NCBI GenBank assembly: GCA_021229015.1
Contig: CM037778.1
Coordinates: 10,202,956 to 10,266,955, forward strand
From: Solen grandis
Lineage: Eukaryota > Mollusca > Bivalvia > Adapedonta > Solenidae
Direction of reading: 5' to 3'
DNA: 64,000 nucleotides
The notes under the pieces are model-generated. The model ran no database searches. It was not told the DNA's origin and worked only from the letters and a program-made list of their open reading frames with translations. The position numbers and the translations under genes were made by a program. Below, in pieces: positions 46,745 through 59,999 of the stretch; the first letter of the stretch is position 1, and every line of letters begins with the position of its first letter.

Positions 46745-47450
46745 GACTAATTACTTCCCTGTATCGCAAAGTGAAGCGAGACTAACCATATCCCTATGTT
46801 CCTGTGCAAGAAGAGTAGCTACATAAGAATTATGTTTGCTGACCTGGAGTTCTGTTAAGTCCAGTTTAAATAGTCTAACAAAAAAAAATCTTTTTACAGT
46901 AAGATCCACCAGTAATGATATCGCATGTTGAGATATATCTCTCGTTGCAATATAGATCCGACAGTCCCTGCAAATTCCCTATATACTTCAATGTACACAG
47001 CTCACTTGTTAAGATATTACTTATTCAGACATTCCGTATGTTGCAATGCTACTACTGTATCTGTACACTGGCAATCATTTTGGTGGCAAGAAATGATATT
47101 TTGTCAACCATAGTCGATGTGCAACAACCACTGCTGGTTTGAAAAATTTCTTCAGTCCATTTTGGTGTAACAATAGCTTGTGTGTAAGCACACAGTCATT
47201 TTCTGACTAATATGGTGATCACTTAACCTTCTAAAACCAAGCAAAGATGATCAATTAACTCTAAAACTGTAAAATGTAGATAAAAATTGTTTGCAAGTCT
47301 CACATTTTTGTTTCCATCACTGTTAAGTCAGAGACTCAAAATATGTCCAGTAGAAAAAGTAAGTTTTTTCATTGAGACAAATTCCTAAAGCAGAAGTTCT
47401 CAGACAATTTTTTCATATTTACTGAGATTGCTTGATATAATATTTGCAGT
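46745..47450. other. Intron, nothing recognised
   Basis: Intron between the candidate exons at 46591 and 53359. Short ORFs only. Confidence 0.5.
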
Positions 47451-47459
47451 AAAAAAAAA

Positions 47460-47704
47460 AAAAAGCTAGAGGCCTTAGACCTTGGGGTCAAGGTCACCGG
47501 GTAGAGCTCATCAAGGTGCATGCAATATCTAAACTGGACTAAACAGAACTTAAGTTGACAAACATAATTCATAAGTTTGGAGGCTGTAGGTGGAAGTACC
47601 GGTACGTAGGACTTCCATGTTATGTTCAAAATTAAACTTTTTTGACAAACAGACAGACAGACCAAAAACAATATGCCCCTGTTCTATCAATGCGGGGGGC
47701 AAAA
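47460..47704. repeat. Dispersed repeat with 'atgcccc' end
   Basis: Ends 'acaatatgcccctgttct' and 'gcggggggca', as in the block at 0.6-0.9 kb; contains an (ACAG)n-like stretch. In the putative intron. Confidence 0.45.
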
Positions 47705-47734
47705 AATCAATATCAAGGTCCAGTGAATATCATT

Positions 47735-47976
47735 TTAACCCTTTCCCTCATATAGACTCATTTTGACGCACTCACTAGGTACCACATAAAGCCTGATCTG
47801 CAGAAAACCACAATTAAACCTTACCAAATTTAATTACAAAGTCCTCATTTCCAGACCAGTGAGGAGCAGCGAACAGCATTAAACCTGATCAGCCTGCGAG
47901 TTACTCGCAGGCTGATCTGGTTTTATGCTGTTCGCATAGGTCTTTTCATGGTGTCCTCTATGAGGGAAAGGGTTAA
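47735..47976 (+). mobile_element. 242-bp TTAA-flanked hairpin MITE, copy 3
   Basis: TTAA flanks, CCCTTTCCCTCATA ends and the central cctgcgagttactcgcagg palindrome intact. Confidence 0.9.
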
Positions 47977-48007
47977 GTGGAGTTTACAGTACATTTTTGA
48001 GTACAGA

Positions 48008-48032
48008 AAGTGGGGGGGGGGGAGGGGGGGAG
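48008..48032 (+). repeat. G-rich tract
   Basis: Two runs of eight or more G separated by one A; could form a G-quadruplex on the plus strand. Confidence 0.7.
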
Positions 48033-49484
48033 TCATCAGTGATAGTTCTAGTTTCAGTCTTCACATGTATCTGATGTAACTTCCAGATCTTGAAAGAAAC
48101 AAGAAGCAACAAACAGAATAATATAATTAGCATTACACTTACAGGATGACTTGCAGATTAATTTGGTTTCATACAGCATGCAAAGGTCTTTTGTAAGGTA
48201 AAACACAAAAATTAAGCTGTGCTCCATCAAATAGGAAACCTCACAATGCAAGCCTTTTAATCTAGGGAACTTTTATATAGGGAATTTTGTCAGGAACCAA
48301 AGTGTCCAGATAAACAAATCATCACTGTGAAAATTGTGACATAGTGTCTAATTAATACGATTGCAATCTCTCTCAGACAGTGAAAGTGTTCTGGCTAACT
48401 ATCCTGTCTGGCCTAGAAGAGGTTCAATAATTGAAATCCCTTAGAAATGAGTACCATTTGGTGAGCTGTCTCCTAACATCTGCCTATTTCATTAATATAT
48501 TCTTTTATCTAGATACAATATACCATTTTCCTGCAAAACTCTGCCAAAAAAAGATGGCCCTATCGAAATACTGGTAAAATATTTGTACAAAACTCCAAAA
48601 TGTTTCAGTATGTTTAACAATTAACACAATAATTTATTGAAAACCAGTTTTATTTTTTGTGTACAAAATAATTTATACAATTTAACTATATACAAATATT
48701 TGTGTTGATATTACAACTATGTATACTTGTGATCAAAATAATGCTAAAATAAATAATGCTTAAATAAAAAGTGCTAAAATAAGATAAACAAGTACCTGGT
48801 GTTGCACACAACACGTAAGTTGCCTACCCTAGAGGCGCATAATTTTTCTGTTACTATAGCAACCAGAATTTTGGTCTGAGAAAAAACAAAACAAAGTAAT
48901 ATGCAGAATCTCCATACAGCCATTTATTCATATACCAAGTTTCATAATATTATCTTAAATGTTTTTTAAGTTATCATGGGATGCAGATTTCCAGACATCC
49001 GGACAGACAGACAGACAGAGGGAAAACCTATAGTCCCCTCCTGTGTAAACACCAGTAGGGGACAAATCAGAATTACCCCTGCATACTGCTTTGCACAGTA
49101 TGAAAGTTATTTGTAAATGTTGCAAACAGTAATTATGGATATAAGTAAACAGAATTTCAGACTGATCTGCTCTGCACTGGTTACAAAGGCATTCACAAGT
49201 GCCCACAGCATTGTGTGGGTTAAGGAATATTATATGCACAGACATGCTTTTGAGAGTCTTCTTCTCTCTTCTCTCTAAGAATAAATGAAATGTCATATAT
49301 TTAGAATTGAAATAGTTGCATATTTACACAAGATCATAATATCATTTTTTTCTGTAAATCAAAGACATTCCACATGGTAAGTTATCTTTTAAAATGTCTA
49401 CTAATTCTTATTCACTTTCCCTGAAATTCTTAAATGAAATGTGACCTTTCTTATCATATAGCACAATGTTAATTTGGGAAAGAC
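48033..49484. other. Intron, nothing firm recognised
   Basis: Contains a repeat block near 48.8-49.05 kb bounded by 'tagtcccctcctg' and 'taggggac', and the 'gactgatctgctctgcactgg' / 'cattcacaagtgcccaca' module near 49.16-49.21 kb also present near 0.5 and 58.0 kb. Confidence 0.45.
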
Positions 49485-49726
49485 TTAACCCTTTCCCTCA
49501 TAGAGGAAACCATGAAAAGACCTATGCGAACAGCATAAAACCAGATCAGCCTGCAAGTAACTTGCAGGCTGATCAGGTTTTATGCTGTTCGCTGCTCCTC
49601 AGTGGTCTGGAAATGAGGACTTTATAATTAAATTTGGTAAGGTTTAACTGTGGTTTTCTGCAGATCAGGCTTTATGTGGTACCTATTGAGTGCGTCAAAA
49701 TGAGTCTATATGAGGGAAAGGGTTAA
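49485..49726 (-). mobile_element. 242-bp TTAA-flanked hairpin MITE, copy 4
   Basis: Opposite orientation to copy 3, 1.5 kb away; ends and TTAA flanks intact, central palindrome with one compensating change (cctgcaagtaacttgcagg). Confidence 0.9.
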
Positions 49727-51182
49727 AGATCAATAAATTTACGTCTGTGAAATGTGCGTATATGAAGATACTTAAGGTACAAAGTTATGTGAAAGAGGTC
49801 CCTGAGGATTTAAGAATCAAGATTGCATTTCACATCTCAAAGTTCTATAATCAAACAATTCTGAAATGAAATATCACCTTTCTCAAGAGCATGCTATAAA
49901 TAATATGTATGTATGCAGTAGAAATTCTGAGGAAAACCATAACTTCTGTGCAACAAAGGCCAGGAAATAACAGACATCAATAATGTGCTTTATAATTAAG
50001 CTGCACCCAATCCCACACTTGTATTTATTACAGCAATAAATATGCATGATCTCAAAAGAAAATCATTGCCTCTTTGAGCAAAAGCACCATGTACAAGCTG
50101 ACTTATGCCCAAGTTTCTGCCTCTTAACAGACACGATGATCTACGGTACGGTCCATCATGGACTATGGATAATCATGGGCCTTCACTATGATCCTGACCG
50201 CCACTCTAACTAACACTCTATTCACCAGCAATAACAACATTCCACCAGTATGGAGGGAAAATTGACTGACAAGACTCCTAATATCACCAAAAATAACTGA
50301 ATTACCATCTAAAACAGGCTATTTATAGTCCTCTCACAGACCAGCTCTTCACACGGGAGGTGAAATCTACAGCAAACATTGGATAAGACTGATCCCCTCT
50401 GATGCTAAGGGAGACAAATTACTTTATCTTGGACTAATTCTAATAGTCACCTTGGAGGTCAGACAGATATATCATAGGAAAGGTGCCAACGGAAAATGTT
50501 CTTCAGATAAAAATGGAAATTGATCATGGAAACAAGATTTATGTGAGAGGGCATGTTTTTTGTTTGCTTTTTGGTGATATATTGTTGTTTTTTAGATAAA
50601 GTGTCATGATTATACATAGCACCATTAAAATTGAGAAAATGTAAAATGTAAGCAACAGTGGGGGGTGGTGGATCCTTGGAATGTTCAGTTTCCATCAAGA
50701 AAATATAAAACCAGTGTCTGAAATAGTTATTTCATGCTTGTCTAATTTTTGTGATGTTTTCCCCCGGAATAATTCCATGAATTCAGTCTAAGATGATGTC
50801 CTTACAAAAATTCAGATCAATTTATGGATGGAGCTAGTGGTCTGGCAGACAACGCTTGTCTGTTTTACATGTCCACAACAGAGAGCCATATTTGAGATTT
50901 CAAGTTTGAACACCTTTAGGGATAAAGAGTAACTATTTATGAAAAAGAAAAAAATATCTTACATAGTGTAGAAGAAATATAAAAAATTTAAAAAAATTCT
51001 AAGTTAAAAAGGGACATAACTCTGAATAAAATATTGATTTCAGAATAATGTCCCTTGTTTTACAACTGCACCTTGTCATGATTATCAAGTATTCCAAGAC
51101 TTGTGTTGATACCTTTCATAATTTTCAAGACATTCTACTAAAGAAGCAATTCTGACCAAAACTTTAAGTTAACTAGATGTGG
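49727..51182. other. Intron, nothing recognised
   Basis: No exon or clear repeat; short ORFs only. Confidence 0.45.
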
Positions 51183-51312
51183 GTGTTCCTCGGAACACTT
51201 GTGTCGCCTGCATTTAAGCATGTTTGATGAAAGAATTGACTAGAAAATCGATCTTTTGACAAATTATTGATAAAGCATAATCTATTTTGTGAGGTACAAA
51301 ATAACACCAAAT

Positions 51313-51388
<76 letters not shown>

Positions 51389-52085
51389 AAAAATTCAAAC
51401 AGTGCAATATGTAATAATTTTCCTGAGCACTTTCGACTATACAGTCTTCATCAGAGGAGTGTCAAAATTATATGAATTCAAAACATTAACTGTAAGAAAA
51501 ATTATGACGTCATTAAGCACTTATGACGTTAATTATATATATGTTGCAACAATAACTCAGGAGAAAAGAAAGTGAGAGTTATCATTTATGTGAACTGCAC
51601 TCCTCTTCAATGAGATCTATCTATCTATAAAGTTTTAAGTCAGCACCTCAAATACTTTTTGAGTTATGGTCCGGACAAAAATAAAATCTCAGAATCAACA
51701 AAGGGTAATAACTCAGAAAATACGAAAGTCAGAGTTATCATTCTTGTGCACTGCACTCCACCTCAATGTGATCTATCCATGTTTTAAGTTTCAAGGTGAT
51801 ACCTCAAATACTTTTCGAGTTATGGTCCGGACAAAAATAAAATCTCAGAATCAACAAAGGGTAATAACTCAGAAAATACGAAAGTCAGAGTTATCATTCT
51901 TGTGCACTGCACTCCACCTCAATGTGATCTATCCATGTTTTAAGTTTCAAGGTGATACCTCAAATACTTTTCGAGTTATGCTCCGGACAAGAAAGTGTGA
52001 CGCCGACGATGCCGACGACACCGACGACGACGGACAAAGTGATCCCTATGTGTCTGCCATGCCATGCAGGCGACACAAAAAGGGG
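51183..52085 (+). repeat. Dispersed element with TTGTGTCGCCTGCAT inverted ends and 156-bp tandem core
   Basis: TTGTGTCGCCTGCAT at 51199-51213 and its exact complement at 52064-52078. The core has two almost perfect 156-bp units (51661-51816 and 51817-51972, beginning gagttatggtccgg) plus partial units. The 169-codon frame at 51666-52175 is a by-product of this duplication (156 = 3 x 52). Confidence 0.75.
51313..51384 (+). repeat. (CA)n-(TA)n-T9-G21 compound simple repeat
   Basis: CA then TA dinucleotides, a T run, and 21 consecutive G (51364-51384), inside the preceding element. Confidence 0.95.
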
Positions 52086-53358
52086 CATAACTGCAATAAT
52101 TTAGCTTTCAGAATAATGCCCCTTGTCTTCCAACTGCATCTTGTCATGTTGATACCTTTAAAAGTATTTGAATAATGGGCTACATTAAAGTTTTTGCACA
52201 AAGACAACAACACTGACAACAACAACAACTCAGCGATCATGATAGTTTGACGTTTTCTTTGAAACAGACAAGCTAAAAATGAATGAGAATGTTAATTATT
52301 TTAAGATAAAGGAGAAAGGATTCACTGAAATACATATTGATCATAATAATCCATACCTGTATAGTACAGGTGTCAGTGTTTGGACTGATATGCAAACTAG
52401 TAACTAGATGCCAACTAGATTGCCTCAAAGTGTGATCCTGATTTTGGTATAAGCGACTCATTTCTTGTGTGCACTAAATCTCAAACAACACTGCCGAGTT
52501 ATTTGAAAATTATGTGATACAGGTCTAAGTAATAGCCCAGACAAGCAAATGACCCTTAAATATAACCCTGACCTTTGAACTAGGGATCCAACTCTTGTCT
52601 GTGACACTCTGCCTCATCGAGTTTATCATAACTGCCAAGTTATTTGAAAATACTGCAATCCATATCTTAGTTAGAGCCCTGACAAACAAATCCAGACAAT
52701 CTGATGCACTAACGCACACACATCATGAGGATTCCATGGCCACTTTTTTTGAGCTTCTGCAAGATGGCTTGACATAAAGTAATTGGTCAACTGAAGAACA
52801 AAATGGGACAAGGAAAGATGCAATAGAAATAAATTGTTACATTTTTTTGAAAATGCGCCAATTATGAATGCACAAAGTGGTACTATAATTGATGCTTTAA
52901 TTGTGTAATGAAGTACAATGTCAAGTACAATGTTTATTATTATACATGTACAATGTTAATCACTATGTGATGTTTTTGCTTTTTTTTGAGGGGGGAAGGG
53001 TATATAACTTTGAAGAGAGCTCTGTTGGTCTTTCTTCTGGCTTTGAACTCATGAACAGATTGACAGACTTAGATAATAAGTACACACTGATCTATAACTT
53101 TGTCCCTACGACCTATAAATTAAGAACCTCAACATCAGCAAGTCTGCAAGTAACCAAGACTCAGATGCAAAGACCCTGAGAGCCTCACTGACATTATAGA
53201 TAGCCAAGTTTATCAATAAAGGTCTGTAACACCACTCCATCCAAACACAAAGTGTAGAATGATAAAGGATGGGATGATTCATGGTGGGCGTAATCCTGAT
53301 GGTCAATGATGTGGGGTAGACGGATGCATCTCCTCCATCATGGTTTTTACAGTGTTAC
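52086..53358. other. Intron, dispersed repeats
   Basis: Two similar blocks ('actgccgagttatttgaaaat' near 52492 and 'actgccaagttatttgaaaat' near 52631) mark a degenerate tandem repeat. No exon identified. Confidence 0.45.
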
Positions 53359-53445
53359 CTTAGATTTGATGGCGTCCTCTCCACCGGAAGATCATGTAGT
53401 ATTGACAGGAACTGGTCAAACAGAGCCTTGCTACACACCAGGCTC
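53359..53445 (-). CDS. Internal exon of the same gene
   Basis: 87 nt between a tatttcag acceptor and a gtaaca donor. The coding frame reads SLVCSKALFDQFLSILHDLP then VERTPSNL, with one base in and two out. The three phases along 53359, 46591 and 46148 are compatible, so the exons can be read as one protein tail with a 6.7-kb intron. Another frame is also open but reads poorly. Family not recognised. Confidence 0.65.
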
Positions 53446-54030
53446 CTGAAATAAACAAGAAGTTGTCTAGACTTAACTGGCAATAAACTCTACATGTCCT
53501 TAATTTTAACACACTCCATGATCTTGGATGGAGTAAGTACATGTTTCTGTGGGTATAGTTTTGTCAAAGCAGCAGGACTTAATCATTATGATTTATCTAT
53601 TTAATGGTGAATAATACATTTTATCATGGATGATTTTTTCAGACATCTTGCCAAAAGTATAAGTAACATATCTGAATAGAACATGGCTAATTAATGTACA
53701 TTGGAACCTCTCAGCAGCAACATCTGCCAGAGTCACAGAAAAGTGTTGCTGCTGAAAGGTGTTGCTGTACAGAGGTTTTGACTGTGCCAAGGTAACGTTA
53801 GTTGAGGAAATACAACTGTTGTTGCTCAGAGCTGCCTTTTGGGGTGGTTTTACTGTACATTTTTTAAACTTATTTCTTTTCTTTTCATTCAAAAACAAAA
53901 TTTCATAAGTCATAACAATCCCTTTTGATAGATTATGGGTTGGACCTGGAGAGGTCAAATAAAGGTCATGTCCCCAGAATGATCCCTGGATCTGTAGTCA
54001 ATAAACACTACCACTGGGTTACAGTGCTAT
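53446..54030. other. Intron with a short dispersed repeat
   Basis: The block near 53.70-53.79 kb ('ttggaacctctcagcagcaa', 'aaaggtgttgctgtacagag') has internal inverted similarity typical of a small repeat. Confidence 0.35.
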
Positions 54031-54033
54031 TTT

Positions 54034-54270
54034 ACCCTTTTAATACCTCATGAATATTCATGTATAAATTTATGACTATTACTTTACTGAGCTATTAGGG
54101 GTATATGAAACAATGGAGTTTTATTTGCCTTGTCTGAGCTTCAATATTGTATGAACAAACCGAGGAGACCCTGATCAGACACCTCCTATGGGAGCTCATA
54201 AGTGAGCTATTTGATCTGGGTGTGCTCTGTTTGTCATTACATCAAAATGTGTCTATATATAAAGAGTTAA
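54034..54270. mobile_element. MITE-like relic, 'atgaatattcatgagg' family
   Basis: Contains 'cctcatgaatattcatg', 'attgtatgaacaaaccgagg' and 'accctgatcagacacctcc', matching the 42.26-kb and 10.2-kb copies; ends with 'aaagagttaa'. Confidence 0.5.
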
Positions 54271-56830
54271 TTGCACACCATGCAGACATAAATCCAAAGA
54301 CAGCTGTAGTTCCCTATCTAATATAAATCTAATCAGAGCAGGTTCTCTCCATGTAGGCATCACCTAGGAAACCAATTTAAGTACCTAATATTATATGCAC
54401 TGATAAAAGTGACATAGCGATAAAATTTATTCCTTGAACAGTTAACAGCAACATAGCAATTTCAATTTTACCATATTTTTTGGTTATCTTAATCTTGCAT
54501 AAATAAACAATTAAAATCCTGGCAAAGCAATCGCTGCTAATGATTCTTGAGAATTTGCAAATGAGCAATTTCCTCAATAACATTACAGATTCCAGAATAC
54601 AGTTTACTGATTGGTTCTCAATGAGAAAACCTTTGTTTTTAGTCAAGCTTGTTTTTGTCACAATAATCCCTGTAAAATTTGTAAGGACTTTTATCATGCT
54701 TACATATTATTTAATTTGGTAAATTGGTTATCCTTCAGCCACACAGGAATACCATGTATTCAATGGTAAACCTGGTTTACACCAAAGACAACATGGTTTT
54801 GTTTGTGAGCAGTTGGCATTGCTGAAATTCTTATGGAATTTGACGAATGATTATTTGCTTTTTTTAAATGTTTTGTTGGTGGGTGGTTGCCATAACCACA
54901 CAAATAATAATACCATTATATCCACCACAAAACTGAAAAGCTGCACTCTGCATCTAGGAAGGTTATAAAAGAATCGACTTCCCTGCAAGGACTGAACCTG
55001 TAACTTTCAGATTAAGTGTCATATACTGTAATTTATTTAATTTTCAGAAAGGTGCCAGCCCATTTCTTTTTCCCTTGACATTCTTCTCCCTGGTTCAAAA
55101 GTGGCCATATCACCAAGTAGAAAATGTAGAAAGATGTAGAAAAATCACATGCGACCACGTGTGCCTTTGATGGCTGCTCTGTTTTCTCATAGTCGAGGCA
55201 AAGTCTGCGCAACCTAGCCCACCATTTTCTATGTACACTCTATGTTTGATGTTTTCTCAATATGACCTTTGATGTGTACGCTCTACCTGCATCATATACA
55301 CTCTATAGATGCTGTAAATACGTCTACCTGCATCTAGCCACTTGATCTGACATGACCTGAACCCAACCAAGACTCGTTCTGTTCGACGCACCTGCGACAT
55401 AGAATCAGCAATCTATACTTGCAAGCGTGCAACCACGGCCTATCAAGACTCAATCTAGCTGACGAAGATTCAATCCAGGTTGATTTAGCTACGTATGAGT
55501 TGCAATGTACCCTCAATCAATACTATTAAGATGCGATCTAAACATTCGAGCCTCGCTCTGCATGCTAAAATCTTGACCAAGCTATGCTCTGAGATTGCAG
55601 CTCAGTCTTCTGGGATGATTTTTCAGTGAAATGGCCCCATAACAGGTTGTCTCTTATTTTTCTCTACCACTTGAGTCCTGGTCTGGCCTCAATCATCATA
55701 TCAGAAAACCATCTGGCTGGCTTATACTAGGTCTCTGGTTCTACCAAAGAGTCTCCTTTGCACTGTTGGTCTTCCCGTACCTTTCAATTAGCAGTATGTA
55801 GCTTAATTATTGAAATACAGTCACAGCAACTATCAACTCCATAACAACAACTTGAACTGTTCACTTCATCAAAAGCAGATCTGCCTTTTTCTGGTTCAAT
55901 TAACTGTCTTCAGGTCAACATTAACTCTGCAAACTTAAAGCACACAATCCGAAATACCAAATGGCCTTAGGTGTTGTTAACATGACACTGTGTTTCTAAA
56001 AAGTGAATATTGCAACAAAATTTGCTTGCCTGTTATTTCAGGTTGACATGAAACTCAGGGCCAATTTTCCAAAGAATTCAGATTTCCATAATTGCAGTTC
56101 ACACTGATGCTGGAGGCTGTAATATTTATTGACGTGATGTGCACATTGCCATCCTTTGAAATCTTCTGTAATTGTTTTTTTCTGATTCTGAGAAACAGCA
56201 TTAGAATCTTTCGCTCCAGAAAGCAGAATAAGTGAAATTCATATAAAAAGCAATTTGGCCTCTCTGCTCATATGAATTCATATTTTGCAAGTGACGATGA
56301 ATTGAGGGTTGGCCACAAAACTGTTCCATCTCCTTCTATTTTATAATTATGCACTTGTTGTTTCACAGTCAACCCTTGATATGCATTTTTCAAGTTTTTG
56401 CAGTGAAAATTCAAGTCCTGATTTAACCTTTAATTTTCCTGTCATGGCTACATCAACTGTTTACAAACAACATTAAAAACAAATTCATGTGTTCATGTGA
56501 AAACAAGGTCAACCTTTGATCACATGCATGATATTCCAGAAAACCTATTGGTTGAATCATGTCTCTAAAAAAAACTTGAAAATGCTATTGTAAAGCTAGA
56601 ATATTTTGTATATTCTAATGATATCATCCTCTCTTTATGTCAATGCATTTCAACACAATTTTTTTACATTAATTGGACATGTATATTTTAAGCTTTCGCA
56701 GACCAAATGTGGTTTTCAAAACATTGTCTTTCATTGCCTAATCTTGTATAATTCCACTATACCGGTAATCTTTGAAATAACTTTGGCATATTCAAGTTGG
56801 TGCATTTGTCTTTTTTTTTTTTTTTTTTAT
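54271..56830. other. Intron, nothing recognised
   Basis: Short ORFs only, no convincing splice-bounded coding block. Confidence 0.45.
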
Positions 56831-56833
56831 TAG

Positions 56834-57107
56834 TAGCTCACTTGAGCACAATTTGCTCATGCGACATTAACAATTTGTTTGTGAACACTCAAGAAACTAC
56901 AGTTTTTATCCAATCTTGACAAAACTTGGAAAGAATTTTATTTTGCATAAATAAAGTCTTGGATGAGTTTGAAAGAGGGCCATTTGGGGTCATAAAATGT
57001 AGATCATGGGGTCATAAAAACTTTGTGAACACCCTAGAGGCCACATTTTTGACTAAAGACTAAGACCCTCAGGTGAGCGACCTAGGGCCATTATGGCCTT
57101 CTTGTTT
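56834..57107 (-). repeat. Short TCACCTGA-type element
   Basis: Keeps both end modules ('agctcacttgagcac' ... 'ctcaggtgagcg', 'agggccattatggccttctt') around only about 200 bp of core. Confidence 0.65.
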
Positions 57108-58131
57108 CTATCATTTGGAGTTCATATGAATGGAAATCTGTGTTTAAAAGATAAAACAATAAAAACTTTGAACAAGATAAAATGACTTTATTTTCAAGTT
57201 TGAATGGTCAGTAAGTGCCAAATGGAAAAGATTGGACACTATACCAGAATAAACAAATTCAGGTTTCTGTTACACTGAAAAATTGATTGCTGAGACCATT
57301 GCCATTGGTAATATATACTTAAAGTTAGAAGTAGCTGTAGATGAATAAGTCATAAGTCAACTGATGTAATGAAGGCTTCTACATGTATTTGTGGAATTCA
57401 TATATGATAAAAACAACAACAGAATTTTCATATCCAGAGACTGAAAAATATCAGAATGAATAAAAATGTGCATTGTTATACCAAAATTCTCTCATTACTA
57501 TTAATCCCTTATTATCATATTGTATTGACAATTATAATCAACCATGTGCAAACAAACATATCCAAGCTCAGTTAAAAGCACTCTACAGTAGCCAGTAGAT
57601 GTTCACATCAAATATTGCAATTTTTGAAATTAAAGGGCCATAAATATGAAATTACTGATCAATGATATTCCAAAATCAAACCTGATCTTATGGTAACAAA
57701 CATTATCTTTAAGTTTAATCAAGGTTGCTTAAGAAATGAAGATATTAGAATATTAACAAACCTAATGTTGATGACTAATAGATGTATGAACAATGGATAT
57801 CACAGAAACTCACTCTGGCCGCTATGTTGTCAGTCAAGCTAAATTACAGCCCAATTATCTTTAACCCTTACTATGCTTAATTTCTTAGTTGGACTTGTCT
57901 TTTCTTCGTTTTAGACTGTACCATTAGTTGTTTATGGGAGCACTTGTTGAAAATTTATTGACTAAAATGTGACCAGTGCAGACAAACCAGGGTGAGACAG
58001 CACAGATGTGCAGGCTGGTCTTGGTCCACACTGGTTGCAATAGCAGTCACAAGAGCCCACAACATTGTAAGGTTTAAAGAAATAAAGAAAGAATTGTATT
58101 TTAATGACATCTCTTTGTCTTCAACACTTAC
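57108..58131. other. Intron, dispersed repeats
   Basis: The module 'tgtgaccagtgcagac' near 57968 matches those at 0.5 and 49.2 kb. A 25-nt block near 57812-57836 has splice-like edges but no usable frame. Confidence 0.4.
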
Positions 58132-58206
58132 AGACTTGTATAGCACAGAGGATATGATGTAGACCAACTGGTCCTAGTGATAAAACAGAGAGTTTTCCAG
58201 ATAAGC
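58132..58206 (-). CDS. Candidate exon, frame ambiguous
   Basis: Strong gtaagt donor at 58131 and a ttgcag acceptor beside 58206 (or a shorter 42-nt form from an actag acceptor at 58173, reading DQLVYIISSVLYKS). In the 75-nt form the frame LSGKLSVLSLGPVGLHHILC is open. No choice fits both neighbours directly, so a missing exon or a wrong boundary is likely. Confidence 0.35.
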
Positions 58207-58480
58207 CTGCAAGTACAGGATTTTAAGATGAAAATGTATTTCTTGAGGCCACTGATGGCTTCCTGTCTGGTTATTAACAACTTAGGTTACAGGATTCATA
58301 TAATTTTATCAACTAGCCATATCTAACGGTAAATACACAATTTTAAATTAAATGTTCATGTATATTAAGTTCAATTGGACCAAAAATCGCCATTTATATA
58401 ATGACACTGGAAAAGCTAGAAATGTGTCCATTGGATACTAATGCCCCCACCTAAGTGCTTTGTCACAAATCTGAAATATA

Positions 58481-58785
58481 CTTGTTTGTTGTTGCGTTTA
58501 GCATCCCACTAATAGTATTTCAGTCATATGGAGAGTATGTCTTTTTGAGACAGATATAGTGCTGCCACACTGTAAATTATATCATGCCATAGACATGTGG
58601 CATGATACCACAACCAGTCACATTATCCTGACACCGGGCCAACCAGTCCTGGAACCACCCTTATACTGAGCACCAAGCAAGGGAGCTATACCAGTACCAT
58701 TTTTATCGACTTTGGTATGTCATGGCCGGGGATTGAACCCACGACCTCTCCCTCCAGAGGCAGACACTCTAACCACTCAGGGATT
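58481..58785 (-). mobile_element. tRNA-derived SINE
   Basis: Minus strand: A-box-like TGAGTGGTTAGAGTG and B-box-like GGTTCAATCCC followed by a body shared with the 6.08-kb SINE (gacagatatagtg, cagtcacattatcctga, gccaaccagtcctg). Fuller head than the 6-kb copy. Confidence 0.75.
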
Positions 58786-59029
58786 GGAGAAATATGATTC
58801 TAGCCAGGTAGAAGGAAGTAAGTAACAAAAATGTACAAGGGAAAACAACACAGGGTCATTCAATGCTTTTAATCAAATTAAAAATATACAATATTATCAT
58901 TTTTGTCCTGCTATAGCATCGGTTGGTTGGTTTTATTCTCAACCTTTTCATAGCTGCAGTAACTACACCAATATTTTCTCTAGCACTTTTTCAGTATGCA
59001 TGCTACATAAATATCAACTTTAAAGTCAA

Positions 59030-59610
59030 TCCCTGTATTAGTATTCAAGTTATGCTCTGGACTAACTTTCAGGAAAAAGGACAATAACTCCTAATTACCT
59101 GACTGAGAGTTATGGAACTTGGTCACTGCACTTCTCCTGAATGCATGAATTATCTACTTGGAATTCAATCCCAGTATTAGTATTCATGTTATGCTCCAGA
59201 CAAACTTTCGGGACGAATGTACTGATGTATGGATGGACAAAGGCAAATCTATATGCCCCTACCCCACAATAAGTGGTGGAAGCATAAAAATATCTACCTA
59301 TGAAGTTTCATGTTGATACCTCTTATAGCCTTTGAGTTAAGCTCAAGACAAAATTTAAGTATGAAAAATAACAAAGGGAAATAACTCCTAAATCATGCAA
59401 AATAGAGTTATGATTCTTTTGTACTGCACTTCTCTTCATCAAGTTCTATGTAGCTATTAAGTTTCATGTTGATACCTCTTATAGGTTTTAAATTATGCTC
59501 CGGACAAACTTTCGAGACGGAAGTATGTATGTACATACAGACAAAGGCAAATCTATATGCCCCCACCCACCCCATACATACACACACACACATAAGTGGT
59601 GGGGGCATAA
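59030..59610. repeat. Degenerate tandem repeats with 'atatgccccc' tail
   Basis: Two related segments each ending 'caaatctatatgcccc' and 'aagtggtgg..gcataaa', with 'ttatgctccggacaaactttc' inside; same family as 51.2 and 62.3 kb. Confidence 0.55.
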
Positions 59611-59731
59611 AAATCTTACATCCATGAATGTGTGTGACACAGGATACATAAACTCATTAATTTCATCATGCGCATAAAAATGTCAAATGTCAAAACTAAC
59701 CGTGATGGTGTTTGCTTGACAACCCATTCTC

Positions 59732-59998
59732 TTAACCCTTTCCCTCATAGAGGACACCATGAAAAGACCTATGCGAACAGCATAAAACCAGATCAGATCA
59801 ACTCGCAGGCTAATCAGGTTTTATGCTGTTCGCTGCTCCTCAGTGGTCTGGAAATGAGGATTTTATAATTAAATTTGGTAAGGTTTAACTGTGGTTTTCT
59901 GCAGATCAGGCTTTATGTGGTACCTATTGAGTGCGTCAAAATGGAGTCTATATGGGGTCTCAAAAAGACATACTCTCCATATGACTATAAAGGGTTAA
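59732..59998 (-). mobile_element. TTAA hairpin MITE, copy 5, rearranged
   Basis: TTAA at both ends, but the central palindrome is cut back (agatcagatcaactcgcagg) and the far end carries extra sequence (ctcaaaaagacatactctcc), giving 267 bp. Confidence 0.75.
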
Positions 59999-59999
59999 C

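Noticed and set aside
48054..48110. Possible terminal exon ending DLEVTSDTCED
   Set aside because: Acceptor-like ttcaag only, too short, and it lies inside the intron of the proposed gene.
51666..52175. 169-codon open frame
   Set aside because: It spans two near-identical 156-bp repeat units (156 is divisible by three), so openness is a product of duplication; no family resemblance.
54377..54697. 106-codon minus-strand frame
   Set aside because: AT-rich composition, no domain, no splice-consistent edges.
57812..57836. 25-nt block with tttag acceptor and gtgagt donor
   Set aside because: Contains a stop in one frame and no frame fits neighbouring exons.
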